64,000 nt of DNA from Pontibacter chinhatensis (GTDB taxonomy: Bacteria > Bacteroidota > Bacteroidia > Cytophagales > Hymenobacteraceae), in assembly GCF_900113285.1 (NCBI RefSeq), contig NZ_FOOT01000007.1, positions 1-64,000 on the forward strand, read 5' to 3'. The position numbers were made by a program, and so were the translations under genes. Each line of letters opens with the position of its first letter. The stretch's first letter is position 1. This document shows positions 50,882-58,962 of this stretch, in pieces. Below the pieces are notes generated by a model. That model searched no databases. It was not told the origin of the DNA and was given only the letters and a program-made list of their open reading frames with translations.

Positions 50882-51125
50882 AAAAAAGAAAAAAGCAGGG
50901 GCTTGAGCCGCTGCTTTGGCAGGTTCACCGCTGGAGGAGCCGCTGCTCCTTTAACCGAAATGTCAGGTGGTGGTGATTGCCTTAGCCGCGGGTGCAGTAA
51001 TAGCGATAATAATAGCTGTAATAGCTATACACGCTCAGGCAATAAGAATAGGCAGTAAACAGCAGCGCCATGCCAGTAGAAGCTGGCGTAGGAAGTGTAA
51101 TCGCTATGGCTGCTGGTTTATGCAT
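50882..51125 (-). promoter_or_regulatory. Tyrosine attenuator of phhA
   Basis: On the minus strand a Tyr-rich leader gene (stop at 50982) is followed by a hairpin GGAGC-AGCG-GCTCC, then a terminator AAAGCAGCGGCT...AGCCCCTGCTTT with one C-C mismatch (50892-50917) and the T-rich tract TTTTTTCTTTTTT, 34 bases before phhA. AGCAGCGGCTC occurs both in the upstream hairpin and in the terminator 5' arm, so the two can compete for the 3' arm. Exact alternative pairings are less clear than in the Phe case. It has no sequence match to the pheA attenuator, so it is a separately evolved leader. Confidence 0.8.
50982..51125 (-). CDS. Tyrosine leader peptide
   Basis: The open frame encodes 47 residues from the ATG at 51125, or 29 from an internal ATG at 51071. 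The end holds YSYCLSVYSYYSYYYRYY: ten Tyr codons in 18 positions, then CTRG and TAA. The first start is preferred because it follows an A-rich stretch (CACTAAAAATAAC). A terminator lies about 65 bases after the stop and phhA follows. The plus-strand frame over the same bases is its antisense shadow. Confidence 0.85.
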   Translation of the reverse strand: MHKPAAIAITLPTPASTGMALLFTAYSYCLSVYSYYSYYYRYYCTRG

Positions 51126-51254
51126 GTTATTTTTAGTGATTGCAAGAATGCAAACTTCTGGATTAAACGCAATTTATACCTGAAGGTTTATATAGCAGGG
51201 GGTAAAGTTTATACTTTGGTTATACTTCTATACTTTGCTAGTTTATACTTTCAT

Positions 51255-51485
51255 AGCTCCTGCTTTCTTCTGCTTAAACTAAGCTATCCTTACTAGCTGC
51301 TGTTCATCCTCTAGTTCCCTCTTACCTATAGTTTCATCTCTGGCTTTCTGCCCTCCCAGGCCGGGAGGCCTCGCCTTCGGGCATCGCGCGGTGTTCCCTC
51401 CTTGCCTCGCTTCGCTCAGCATGCCCTTGGCGGGCACCGGATCTCACAAGGCGCTCCACCCAAAGGCTGGGAATCATTCGATAGC
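51255..51485 (+). repeat. Roughly 240-bp structured dispersed repeat, copy 2
   Basis: Shares GTTCATCCTCTAGTTCCC, CCCTCCCAGGCCGGGAGG, GCCTTCGGGCATCGCGC and CCCAAAGGCTGGGA with copies at 21094-21349 and 58606-58853, in the same order. The middle segment varies among copies. Confidence 0.8.
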
Positions 51486-51497
51486 CACTCCCACTGA

Positions 51498-51567
51498 TGT
51501 CATCTCGACCTTTGGGAGAGATCTAGTTAGAATTCCCGATAGATCTCTCGCCCTGCTCGAGATGACA
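51498..51567 (+). repeat. Palindromic MITE-like repeat (TGTCATCTCGA), copy 1
   Basis: TGTCATCTCGA at the left end and TCGAGATGACA at the right end are exact inverted repeats 70 bp apart. The interior AGAGATCTAGTTAGAATTCC and CGATAGATCTCTCGCCCTGC also carries inverted AGAGATCT. A second copy is at 58963-59065. Confidence 0.8.
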
Positions 51568-51586
51568 GGGTGAGCAGCAAGTATAA

Positions 51587-51616
51587 TTCCCCTCCTCGGA
51601 GGGGTAGGGGTGGGTT
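51587..51616 (+). repeat. Hairpin-plus-tail (REP-like) repeat
   Basis: TTCCCCTCCTCGGAGGGG then TAGGGGTGGGTTGA, same build as the other copies. Confidence 0.8.
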
Positions 51617-51624
51617 GATTCTTG

Positions 51625-51650
51625 TAGGGACAGGTCGCGACCTGTCCGCG
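51625..51650. repeat. ACAGGTCGCGACCTGT palindrome, copy 1
   Basis: A perfect 16-base palindrome followed by CCGCG. The right part recurs at 62634-62653 (GGTCGCGACCTGTCCGC). Confidence 0.75.
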
Positions 51651-51697
51651 TAAGGACAGCAACTACTAAGCTTATACTTCAGCCATCGTAATCACAG

Positions 51698-51737
51698 GCT
51701 CCCCTCCTTGGCCAAGGAGGGGCAGGGGTGGTTGGAC
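51698..51737 (+). repeat. Hairpin-plus-tail (REP-like) repeat
   Basis: CTCCCCTCCTTGGCCAAGGA continuing to GGGG forms a long hairpin, then CAGGGGTGGTTGGA. Confidence 0.85.
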
Positions 51738-51894
51738 TCGGTATTGCTAATCTTTCTACCTTATCCTGCGATAGAACTACTCAGTAAAAGCAGACATGCA
51801 CTTAGAAGAATAGGAGCAGATAAAGTATAGATTGTAATATTTGCCTTTATTCCTGCACAGACCGTATAAAAAACCAGAAGTATGAGGGTAAAGT

Positions 51895-52968
51895 ATGGAG
51901 GCAACCGGTATAGGAAAGTATGGCCGCTGCGGCAGAGAATTGTTGCTCTTGCTGCTGATGGTGCTGGCTGCCTGCACCTCGTCGCCTTCTGCTTCAGACA
52001 AACCCAAAACAGAATATGTCATCATACTGGTGATAGACGGCACGCGCATGTCTGAAACTTGGGACTCCGTGCCTGGCCTTATCCCCAACATGTCTACCGT
52101 CCTGAGGCCGAAGGGTGTTTTCCTGCCCAATTTTCTCAACGATGCCTATACGTATACCAACTCCGGCCACGCGGCCATCACGACGGGCGTAAACCAGCCC
52201 ATCGACAACTATGGCAACGAGTTTCCGGCCAACCCCTCTATCTTCCAGTACTTCCTGAAGCGGAGCGGCAAGCCTGCCACGGCGGCCTGGATTGTATCAA
52301 GCAAGGACAAACTGCACATACTGGCTAACACCAGCAGGCCTGGGTGGGAGAACACGTATCAGCCGTCGGTAAATGCGGGCGTGAACGGCCCCGGCACCGG
52401 CTATCGCATGGACTCTCTAACCCTGATAGAGGTCAAGCGCATCCTGACGACCCACAAGCCAAACCTGATGCTCATCAACTTTATGGAGCCCGACGGCTTT
52501 GCCCATGCCGCTAACTGGCCCAACTACCTGCGCGGTATCTCCCGGGACGACAGGTATGCTAAAGAGCTTTGGGACTTTCTGAACGAAGACGAGACCTTCC
52601 GGGGCAAAACCACCCTGTTTATCACTGCTGACCACGGGCGCCACCTGAATGGGATAGACGGAGGGTTTGTGGACCATGGCGACAGCTGCCCCGGCTGTCA
52701 GCAAATTTACCTGCTGGCGATGGGCCCGGACTTCAAACGCGGAACCGTCGAGACAAGGCATACCCTGATCGACCTTGCTCCGACGGTGGCCCGCCTGCTT
52801 CACTTCACCATGGACTCGCTGGTGGTGGTGCCGCGCGTAGATACCACCTATGTAACCTCCCCGGCCGACAGCGCCCAGGCAGCACTTGGGCAGGACTCCA
52901 TCCGGCTGGAGATTGTGATGGATACGACCGTGCTGAAGGCCAGGGTGATAGAAGAACTCTTCAAATAA
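51895..52968 (+). CDS. Alkaline phosphatase superfamily lipoprotein
   Basis: A lipobox (LLMVLAACTSS) follows a short basic start. The metal-dependent hydrolase core shows VIILVIDGTRMSE (metal Asp), SGHAAITTGV (nucleophile Thr region), NFMEPDGFAHAANW, FITADHGRHLNG (Asp-His pair) and FVDHGDSCPGC. This is the type I phosphodiesterase / sulfatase / phosphatase superfamily; the substrate is unknown. The ATG at 51895 follows an AAGTATG stretch. It is followed 45 bases later by a secreted protein of unknown function. Confidence 0.82.
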   Translation: MEATGIGKYGRCGRELLLLLLMVLAACTSSPSASDKPKTEYVIILVIDGTRMSETWDSVPGLIPNMSTVLRPKGVFLPNFLNDAYTYTNSGHAAITTGVNQPIDNYGNEFPANPSIFQYFLKRSGKPATAAWIVSSKDKLHILANTSRPGWENTYQPSVNAGVNGPGTGYRMDSLTLIEVKRILTTHKPNLMLINFMEPDGFAHAANWPNYLRGISRDDRYAKELWDFLNEDETFRGKTTLFITADHGRHLNGIDGGFVDHGDSCPGCQQIYLLAMGPDFKRGTVETRHTLIDLAPTVARLLHFTMDSLVVVPRVDTTYVTSPADSAQAALGQDSIRLEIVMDTTVLKARVIEELFK

Positions 52969-53013
52969 CCTTTGCGCCTCTCCGGAAAGTATAAATTTTA
53001 AGCCGCTGAAAGT

Positions 53014-54132
53014 ATGAAACCGTGGCTGCTATACTTCCTGCTTCTTTCGCTGCTGCCCGGCACGCACGCGCCTCTCCGGGCTCAGAATGATAGCACTATA
53101 CATGCTGCCTCGGAAGAGAAGCTAGCGGACAGCCTGCGGGCGCTGCAAAACCCGCTTTTCCTGAGTGAGGAGGTGCTGCATTTTACCTTGCGCATGGATG
53201 TGAAGACGGTGCTGCGGGATGTTGACGATGACCGGAAATCGCATGAGGCGGTGCTGGTTTACAAAGGGGCAGATGGGGCGGAGGTGGAGGAGAAGCTGAA
53301 GGTGAAAGTGCGCGGCAAGCGCCGCCGCGACCCCTCGGTCTGTAACTTTCCGCCGCTGCAGCTCAACTTTTCGCGCAAAACCGTGCAGAACACAATCTTT
53401 GGAAAAGTGAACAAGCTGAAGCTGGTCACGCACTGTATCAACGATGAGTATGTGCTGCGCGAGTACCTGGTCTATAAAGTATACAACACCCTGACCGAGG
53501 CTAGTTTCCGGGTGCGCCTGTGCCGGGTGCAGTACGAGGACCAGAAAGGCAGGCGCGACACAGAGACCGGCTACGCTTTTCTGATTGAGGATGATGATGT
53601 GATGGCCGCGCGCAATGGCGCAACCGTGGTGCCGGAGCAGGCGCTGGTGCGTATGGACCGGGCGGAAACGGTAGCCATGGCCCGGGTAGCATTCTTCCAG
53701 TTTCTGATCGGGAACACCGATTGGTCGGTGCCTTACCGCCACAACATCGATTTGCTGCAAACCGATCCCTTGTCGGCACCCATCCCCGTACCCTTCGATT
53801 TTGATTATGCCGGCATCGTGGGCACGCCCTATGCTACTCCGCCCCCGGAGTTGGGCATCGGCTCGGTGCGGCAGCGGCTTTTCAGGGGCTATACTTTCCC
53901 GGACGAAGTATACGCGCAGGTGCGGGAACTATTCAACGAACGCAGGCGAGCCATTTATGGGGTCTACCAAAGCTTCCCGCTGCTGGACAGGCGCTACATC
54001 CGGCAAACCACCAAATACCTGGATCAGTTTTACGAGGTACTCAACAACCCGCGGGATTTTCAGAATGCTTTTGTGAAGCAGGGGCAAAAGAACCTGCGCT
54101 CTGGCGTGGTGGTGAAAGGGCTGGAAAAATAA
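53014..54132 (+). CDS. Secreted conserved protein, possibly CotH-like
   Basis: The signal peptide ends APLRAQ (about residue 24). The mature part has KVKVRGKRRRDPSVCNFPPL near 98-117 and KLKLVTHCINDEYVLREYLVYKVYN, which recall the CotH kinase-like fold (substrate-binding RGK and the following lysine), and VPFDFDYAGIVGTPYATPPPELG further on. I could not confirm catalytic residues, so the assignment is tentative. It follows the AP-superfamily lipoprotein gene by 45 bases, likely in one operon, and is followed by a terminator. Confidence 0.6.
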   Translation: MKPWLLYFLLLSLLPGTHAPLRAQNDSTIHAASEEKLADSLRALQNPLFLSEEVLHFTLRMDVKTVLRDVDDDRKSHEAVLVYKGADGAEVEEKLKVKVRGKRRRDPSVCNFPPLQLNFSRKTVQNTIFGKVNKLKLVTHCINDEYVLREYLVYKVYNTLTEASFRVRLCRVQYEDQKGRRDTETGYAFLIEDDDVMAARNGATVVPEQALVRMDRAETVAMARVAFFQFLIGNTDWSVPYRHNIDLLQTDPLSAPIPVPFDFDYAGIVGTPYATPPPELGIGSVRQRLFRGYTFPDEVYAQVRELFNERRRAIYGVYQSFPLLDRRYIRQTTKYLDQFYEVLNNPRDFQNAFVKQGQKNLRSGVVVKGLEK

Positions 54133-54161
54133 ACCCCTTCCTGCTCACAGGAAGGGGTTTA
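54131..54161. terminator. Terminator between convergent genes
   Basis: AAACCCCTTCCTG pairs with CAGGAAGGGGTTT over a four-base loop; T and A runs sit on the sides. Tandem TATACTT heptamers follow at once (54160-54179). Confidence 0.88.
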
Positions 54162-54180
54162 TACTTATACTTTATACTTC

Positions 54181-56070
54181 TTACATTAGCTCGGCCAACT
54201 CTAGCCACCGGAATTCCTTTTCTTCCAGTTGCTCGTTTATACTTTCCAACTCCGCGGCAAGCGCATGCAGTGCCTCATGGTCCGTAACGCCGCCGTTGTT
54301 CATGGTGTCGATGATCTCAGCTTTGCGGGTTTCGAGGCGCGCTATTTCTTTCTCCAGCTGCTCGTACTCCTTTTTCTCGTTGTAAGTGGCCTTGCGCTTG
54401 TTGTTTGGCTGCTCCGGCTTTTTCTCTGCAACAGGCGCGGGTGTTGCCGCTTTGGCCTCATCCTGCTGTAGCTTGTCCTGTTTCTCCTGCTCCTTCTGCC
54501 ACTCGCGGTAGTCGGAGTAGTTGCCTGCAAAGTTGCGGATCTTGCCCTCGCCCTCAAACACGAACAGGTGCTCCACCAGGCGGTCCATAAAGTAGCGGTC
54601 GTGGCTTACGATGATCAGGCAACCGCCAAAGTTGAGCAGGAAGTCTTCCAGGATGTTGAGCGTGATGATGTCCAGGTCGTTGGTGGGCTCGTCGAGGATG
54701 AGGAAGTTCGGATTTTTGATGAGCACGCGCAAGAGCTGCAGGCGGCGTTTCTCGCCACCGCTCAGCTTGCTTACAAACGTATACTGCTGCGGGGGAGCAA
54801 ACTGGAAATGCTGCAGAAACTGGCTCGCTGTAATCACCTCGCCGTTTGCCATCTCCACCACCTCGGCAATCTCCTTCACGATATCAATCACGCGCTGATC
54901 CTCCTTATACTCCAGCTCATCCTGGGTGTAATAGCCGAAAACAGTGGTCTGGCCGGCCTCGATAATACCAGAATCAGGCTGTAGCTTGCCCGTGAGCATG
55001 TTCAGGAAGGTTGATTTGCCGGCGCCGTTGGGACCAACAACCCCAATACGGTCCTTCTTCTTGAACACGTAGCTGAAGTCGTCCACAATCTTCTTTTCCC
55101 CAAAGGATTTGGAGATGTGCTCCACCTCGATGATTTTGCCGCCCTGGCGGGTGGTTTTAACCGATAGCTCCAGCTGCGGTCCGGCAGTCTTTTTGGCGGC
55201 CTTTTCCTTCAGCTCCTCGAAAGCATCCACCCTATACTTGGCCTTGGTGCCGCGGGCCTTCGGCTGGCGGCGTATCCAGTCGAGCTCCTTTCGCATCAGG
55301 TTGCGGGCTTTCTCGGTTTCTGCCGCAGCGGATTGCTCGCGCTCGGCTTTTTTCTCCAGAAAGTAGCTGTAGTTGCCCTTGTAAGTATAAATCTCGCCGT
55401 TTTCGAGTTCGGCTATCTCGTTGGCCACCTTATCCAGGAAGTAGCGGTCGTGGGTCACCATCAGCAGGGTGGTGTTCTGCGTGCTCAGCATCCCCTCCAG
55501 CCATTCGATGGTGTCCAGGTCCAGGTGGTTGGTGGGCTCGTCCAGGATGAGCATATCGGGCTCCTCTATCAGCACACGGGCCATGGCCACGCGCTTGCGC
55601 TGGCCGCCGGAGAGGTGCTTTACCTTGGCGTCGAGGTTGGTGATGCCCAGCTTGGAGAGGATCTGCTTCACCTTTACCTCAAAGTCCCAGGCCTGCAGCT
55701 CGTCCATGCGCTCCATGAGCTTCTGCATTTTCTCGTCGCCGGTATTAGGGTTGGCAATGGCAGCCTCATACTCTTTTATCAGCTGCAGCGTCTCGTTCTG
55801 CATAGCAAAAATGGTCTGCTGCACGGTCAGCTCCTCGTCGAACTCCGGGTTCTGGCCCAGGTAGCCGATGCTGATTTCCTTACGCACGCTTACACTTCCC
55901 TCGTCGGGGGGAAGTTTGCCGGCCAGTACGTTAAGCAGTGTAGTTTTGCCGGAGCCGTTTACGCCCACCAGCACCACGCGCTGTCCCTGGCTGATGCCAA
56001 AGCTTAGGTTTTTGAAAAGCCATCGGTCGCCGAAGCTTTTAGAGATGTTTTCTGCGGAAAGGAAATTCAT
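54181..56070 (-). CDS. ABC-F family ATPase, Uup-like
   Basis: Two ATP-binding cassettes sit in one chain: Walker A VGVNGSGKTTLL and signature LSGGQRKRVAMARVLIEEPD with LILDEPTNHLD, then GPNGAGKSTFL and LSGGEKRRLQLLRVLIKNPN with LILDEPTNDLD. The linker of about 80 residues is charged, and a C-terminal coiled coil follows (YEQLEKEIARLETRKAEIID), which is the Uup subgroup. ABC-F proteins act on the ribosome; Uup also binds DNA. The start is placed at MNFLSAENISKSFGD (56070); a longer frame of ten residues is unsupported. Confidence 0.92.
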   Translation of the reverse strand: MNFLSAENISKSFGDRWLFKNLSFGISQGQRVVLVGVNGSGKTTLLNVLAGKLPPDEGSVSVRKEISIGYLGQNPEFDEELTVQQTIFAMQNETLQLIKEYEAAIANPNTGDEKMQKLMERMDELQAWDFEVKVKQILSKLGITNLDAKVKHLSGGQRKRVAMARVLIEEPDMLILDEPTNHLDLDTIEWLEGMLSTQNTTLLMVTHDRYFLDKVANEIAELENGEIYTYKGNYSYFLEKKAEREQSAAAETEKARNLMRKELDWIRRQPKARGTKAKYRVDAFEELKEKAAKKTAGPQLELSVKTTRQGGKIIEVEHISKSFGEKKIVDDFSYVFKKKDRIGVVGPNGAGKSTFLNMLTGKLQPDSGIIEAGQTTVFGYYTQDELEYKEDQRVIDIVKEIAEVVEMANGEVITASQFLQHFQFAPPQQYTFVSKLSGGEKRRLQLLRVLIKNPNFLILDEPTNDLDIITLNILEDFLLNFGGCLIIVSHDRYFMDRLVEHLFVFEGEGKIRNFAGNYSDYREWQKEQEKQDKLQQDEAKAATPAPVAEKKPEQPNNKRKATYNEKKEYEQLEKEIARLETRKAEIIDTMNNGGVTDHEALHALAAELESINEQLEEKEFRWLELAELM

Positions 56071-56140
56071 AACTACAAAGTTAGCGATGTGCGGCCACAA
56101 ACGGTAATGCCGCCGCTACAAAGCCGAAAGTATAAAGTAT

Positions 56141-56172
56141 AAAAAAGGCCGGCCCTGCGGGGCCAGCCTTTC
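56141..56172. terminator. Terminator after the SPW-repeat gene
   Basis: AAAGGCCGGCCC pairs imperfectly with GGGGCCAGCCTTT over a short loop, with A and T runs on the sides; it lies between two minus-strand genes and ends the upstream one. Confidence 0.8.
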
Positions 56173-56194
56173 CTGATACGGTTAAAGTTTGTTT

Positions 56195-56584
56195 TTAAAG
56201 CACGTTATCCTGGGTTGCATGGCGTCTGGCATACGACTCGCTCGGCTTGCGGTGGGTTGTCAGCGATGCCAGGATGGAGAACACACCACCTACAAGGTGA
56301 GGCATGTAAACCTGGTCGTCAAAGTTAAGCAACCAGGGCGATACAGCCAGAATCACACCCAGGGCAAAGTCTACCATCAGGTGCGACTGCATCGGAACCT
56401 TGTGTATCAGGCCCACCTCAAAGTCGGTGAACACGGTTTGCAGTAGCACCAGTATGCCTGCCACCACCATCACCCAGGTAGCCGAGTTAACGTCGGAGAA
56501 ACCGAACAGCCATGGGGCTGCTATAAAAATCAGCCCTACCACATAGTCAAGAACCCCGTGGAACCGGGTTGGAATAAATCTCAT
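56195..56584 (-). CDS. SPW repeat membrane protein
   Basis: The 129-residue protein has four hydrophobic segments in two homologous halves, each with a proline-tryptophan motif: IFIAAPWLFGF in the first and VILAVSPWLLNF in the second. This is the SPW repeat family, of unknown function. Single gene with its own terminator. Confidence 0.82.
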   Translation of the reverse strand: MRFIPTRFHGVLDYVVGLIFIAAPWLFGFSDVNSATWVMVVAGILVLLQTVFTDFEVGLIHKVPMQSHLMVDFALGVILAVSPWLLNFDDQVYMPHLVGGVFSILASLTTHRKPSESYARRHATQDNVL

Positions 56585-56674
56585 AAAAACCTCCTTTCGT
56601 AATTGGTTTACAGCCTATTATACGAGTGGTTCAGGTTTTATATGAGAAATAGTGCAATTTTTTTAGGTAAACGG

Positions 56675-57178
56675 TTACTCATTCACCACCAGCGTACGCG
56701 CCAGGTAGTCGTGCATCATCTGGTGCCTGCGTGAATTGACCATGAGCACAAAGCCCAGCCCAAACGGCAGCAAAGACAGGATTTTGGTAAAATAACGCAG
56801 GTTAGCCTGCACAAACCCAATGGGTTTGCCGCGCAGATCGGTCACGCGCATGCCCAGCGTATACTTGCCGATGGTGGCCTGTCTTTGGGAAGATTCCAGG
56901 AAAGTATAGTAAGCCCAGTGCAATATCGGGAAGAAGGGGTTCAGGAAAACCTCTTTGGCAGCCAGCAGTAGCTCGCTTACATCTATTTTACCAGCCAGTA
57001 CAGATTCCCAGGAGTATACATGCTGCGGCGCACTGCTGAAGCCGTATACAACCAAGGTGTAAATAAAGACCAGCAGGGTAGTATCCACCAGAAAAGAAAC
57101 GAAACGGGCAGGGAGCGTGCCATATAAGGCGGAGCGTTTAACCGTGGGTGCGGGCGATAGCGTTATCGTGCTTTGCAT
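56675..57178 (-). CDS. RDD family membrane protein
   Basis: The RDD family marks are present: ARFVSFLVDTTLLVFIYTL in the first helix (Arg and Asp), a second hydrophobic segment, and TIGKYTLGMRVTDLRGKPIGF, which precedes the last helices. About four membrane segments; function unknown, possibly transport. The start MQSTITLSP (57178) is preferred; an in-frame ATG at 57229 would add 17 residues. Confidence 0.8.
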   Translation of the reverse strand: MQSTITLSPAPTVKRSALYGTLPARFVSFLVDTTLLVFIYTLVVYGFSSAPQHVYSWESVLAGKIDVSELLLAAKEVFLNPFFPILHWAYYTFLESSQRQATIGKYTLGMRVTDLRGKPIGFVQANLRYFTKILSLLPFGLGFVLMVNSRRHQMMHDYLARTLVVNE

Positions 57179-57499
57179 GTGCAATAGGGTATAAGGTTCC
57201 GAAGGCCTGTTGCAGGGCCTGATGCTCATTTCTTCACTCCAAAGCTGGAGGGGCTCCTTTGGTAAGGTTAGCTACCGCAAAGAGTAACTAAGTGTGGCGT
57301 AAGTTGAAGTAGATTAAAAATAATAGATTGTAATTTACCAATCAATAGCTTGCATAATATTTATTTATATAAACTATCCTGTTAGCAATTTAACTTTTTG
57401 CAGTGAGTATAAATTCAAAAAGGTTACAAGAATTTGTGAGTGTACGTATTTTGGTGGTGAATGACCTAAACAGCCGGCTTTTCATTAATTTAGCCCATC

Positions 57500-58315
57500 A
57501 TGAAGCAGGAAAAGAGCGAGAGACCAATAGGGGTTTTTGACAGTGGAATAGGCGGACTTACAGTGGCTCAGGCGATTATAAATGTGCTGCCGCAGGAGCG
57601 CATTGTATACTTTGGGGATACGGCCCACCTGCCGTACGGCGATAAGTCTACGGCAGCCATTCAGGCCTATTCGGTTAAGATATGCGACCTGCTGATCCGG
57701 CAGCAGTGCAAGGTGATTCTCATTGCCTGCAACTCGGCCTCGGCTGCCGCTTATGAGCTGGTAAAAGAGTATGTGGGTAGCAAAGCCAAGGTGCTGAACG
57801 TGATAGACCCGATTGTGCACTACGTCGGGCAGGCCTACCCGAATAAAACGATTGGCTTGATTGGCACGAAGCAAACTGTCAACTCCAATGTGTACCGCAA
57901 AAAAGTAGATGCGCTGGATAAAGGCATCACCCTCCGGTCGGTGGCGACGCCGCTGTTGGCTGCCATGATCGAGGAGGGCTTCTTTAACGACTCCATCTCC
58001 GAGAGTGTGATCAATGCTTACCTATCAGACCCGCAGTTGAAAGGCATGGAGGCACTTATACTTGGCTGCACTCACTACCCGCTCATCAAAAAGCAAATCG
58101 AGGCCTATTACCAGGGCAGGGTAGATGTGCTGGATGCGAGCCAGATTGTGGCGCAGCACGTAAAGGAGTACCTCGAGCAGCACGACCTGGCCGCCAGCCA
58201 GCGTTCCGGCGACCATACCTTCTACGTTTCAGACTTTACCCGCTCTTTTGAGGAGAGCACCCGCATTTTCTTTAAACGCAAAGTACACCTGGAGCATTAT
58301 CCGCTGTGGGAGTAG
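57500..58315 (+). CDS. murI: Glutamate racemase
   Basis: The enzyme makes D-glutamate for peptidoglycan. GVFDSGIGGLTVAQAI at the start, catalytic Cys in LIACNSASAAAYEL and in LILGCTHYPLIKKQ, and IGLIGTKQTVNSNVYRK between them are typical. Length 271 is normal. It is a single-gene unit with a 270-base A/T-rich spacer before it and a repeat island after it. Confidence 0.95.
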   Translation: MKQEKSERPIGVFDSGIGGLTVAQAIINVLPQERIVYFGDTAHLPYGDKSTAAIQAYSVKICDLLIRQQCKVILIACNSASAAAYELVKEYVGSKAKVLNVIDPIVHYVGQAYPNKTIGLIGTKQTVNSNVYRKKVDALDKGITLRSVATPLLAAMIEEGFFNDSISESVINAYLSDPQLKGMEALILGCTHYPLIKKQIEAYYQGRVDVLDASQIVAQHVKEYLEQHDLAASQRSGDHTFYVSDFTRSFEESTRIFFKRKVHLEHYPLWE

Positions 58316-58365
58316 GGGAGTTTAGGAGTTAGAGAGTTTGGGAGTTTGAAATGATGCCTTCTGCC

Positions 58366-58440
58366 GCGAATCTCTTCCGCTGTTCCGGACATCCTTATCC
58401 GGGACAAAAACTGCTGCGGACATCCTAATCCGCGCAAGCC
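58366..58440. repeat. GGACATCCTAATCCG-type repeat
   Basis: GGACATCCTTATCCGGGACA and GCGGACATCCTAATCCGC are two tandem, slightly different units with internal inverted symmetry (GCGGA...TCCGC). Confidence 0.65.
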
Positions 58441-58605
58441 ATACTTTGTACCTTAGCTATACTTTAATACTTGGCTATACTTCCATTCACTCGCTGGCGC
58501 GAGTTTGCAACCCGTGCCTACCTATGATGTTGGGTTTGTAACCCAACTGGCTCGCAGAGCCATACTTATACCTTAGCACTAGCTTATACTTCTGATATAC
58601 TTTCC

Positions 58606-58853
58606 TAGCCGCTGCTTCCCGCAACCTGAACCAAGCTATCCTTTCTAGCTCCCGTTCATCCTCTAGTTCCCATAGACGTCTCGTTTCACCTCATACTTGG
58701 TGCCCTCCCAGGCCGGGAGGCCTCGCCTTCGGGCATCGCGCTGCTTTCGCTTCCTACCCTCGTACCTCGGGCTGCCTCGCTTGCGCTCGTCACCGGAACC
58801 TCTCGAGGCGCTCAACCCAAAGGCTGGGATAGGTTCGATAGCTGCTGACTCTG
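58606..58853 (+). repeat. Roughly 240-bp structured dispersed repeat, copy 3
   Basis: Reads CTTCCCGCAACCTGAACCAA, then CGTTCATCCTCTAGTTCCCA, CCCTCCCAGGCCGGGAGGCC, GCCTTCGGGCATCGCGCTG, CACCGGAACCTCTCGAGGCG and CCCAAAGGCTGGGATAGG. Closest in wording to the copy at 21094-21349 (opposite strand). Confidence 0.85.
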
Positions 58854-58870
58854 CTATGGAACAGGAGCAG

Positions 58871-58915
58871 AGCTCCCCTTCTTGGCTAAGGAGGGGTAGG
58901 GGTGGTTGGACCCGG
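58871..58915 (+). repeat. Hairpin-plus-tail (REP-like) repeat
   Basis: CTCCCCTTCTTGGCTAAGGA then GGGGTAGGGGTGGTTGGACC. The tail continues CGGTACT, as in the reverse copy at 20970. Confidence 0.85.
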
Positions 58916-58962
58916 TACTGCTGAGACTCGCTTGCCTGAGACAAGGAACCTCCTGCCCCTGC

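Larger units (their letters stand above)
51126..51894. other. Repeat-rich gene-free spacer
   Basis: No gene is seen. The left 110 bases carry a cluster of TATACTT heptamers (51180-51250) and the likely promoter of the Tyr leader (minus strand). The remainder holds the roughly 240-bp repeat, a TGTCATCTCGA palindromic unit, two hairpin-plus-tail repeats and an ACAGGTCGCGACCTGT palindrome. Confidence 0.75.

Noticed and set aside
50967..51296. 109-residue open frame on the + strand
   Set aside because: It is the antisense of the Tyr-rich leader; its Ala/Ile-rich start is the complement of Tyr and Ser codons.
54160..54179. TATACTT heptamer as a promoter -7 element
   Set aside because: TATACTTTG has one base too many between TA and TTTG for the TAnnTTTG element, and the heptamer is just as dense inside genes and after stop codons.
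58380..58870. tRNA genes in the repeat islands (GGTTCGATAG-like strings)
   Set aside because: No cloverleaf arms or CCA-proximal stem can be formed around them.
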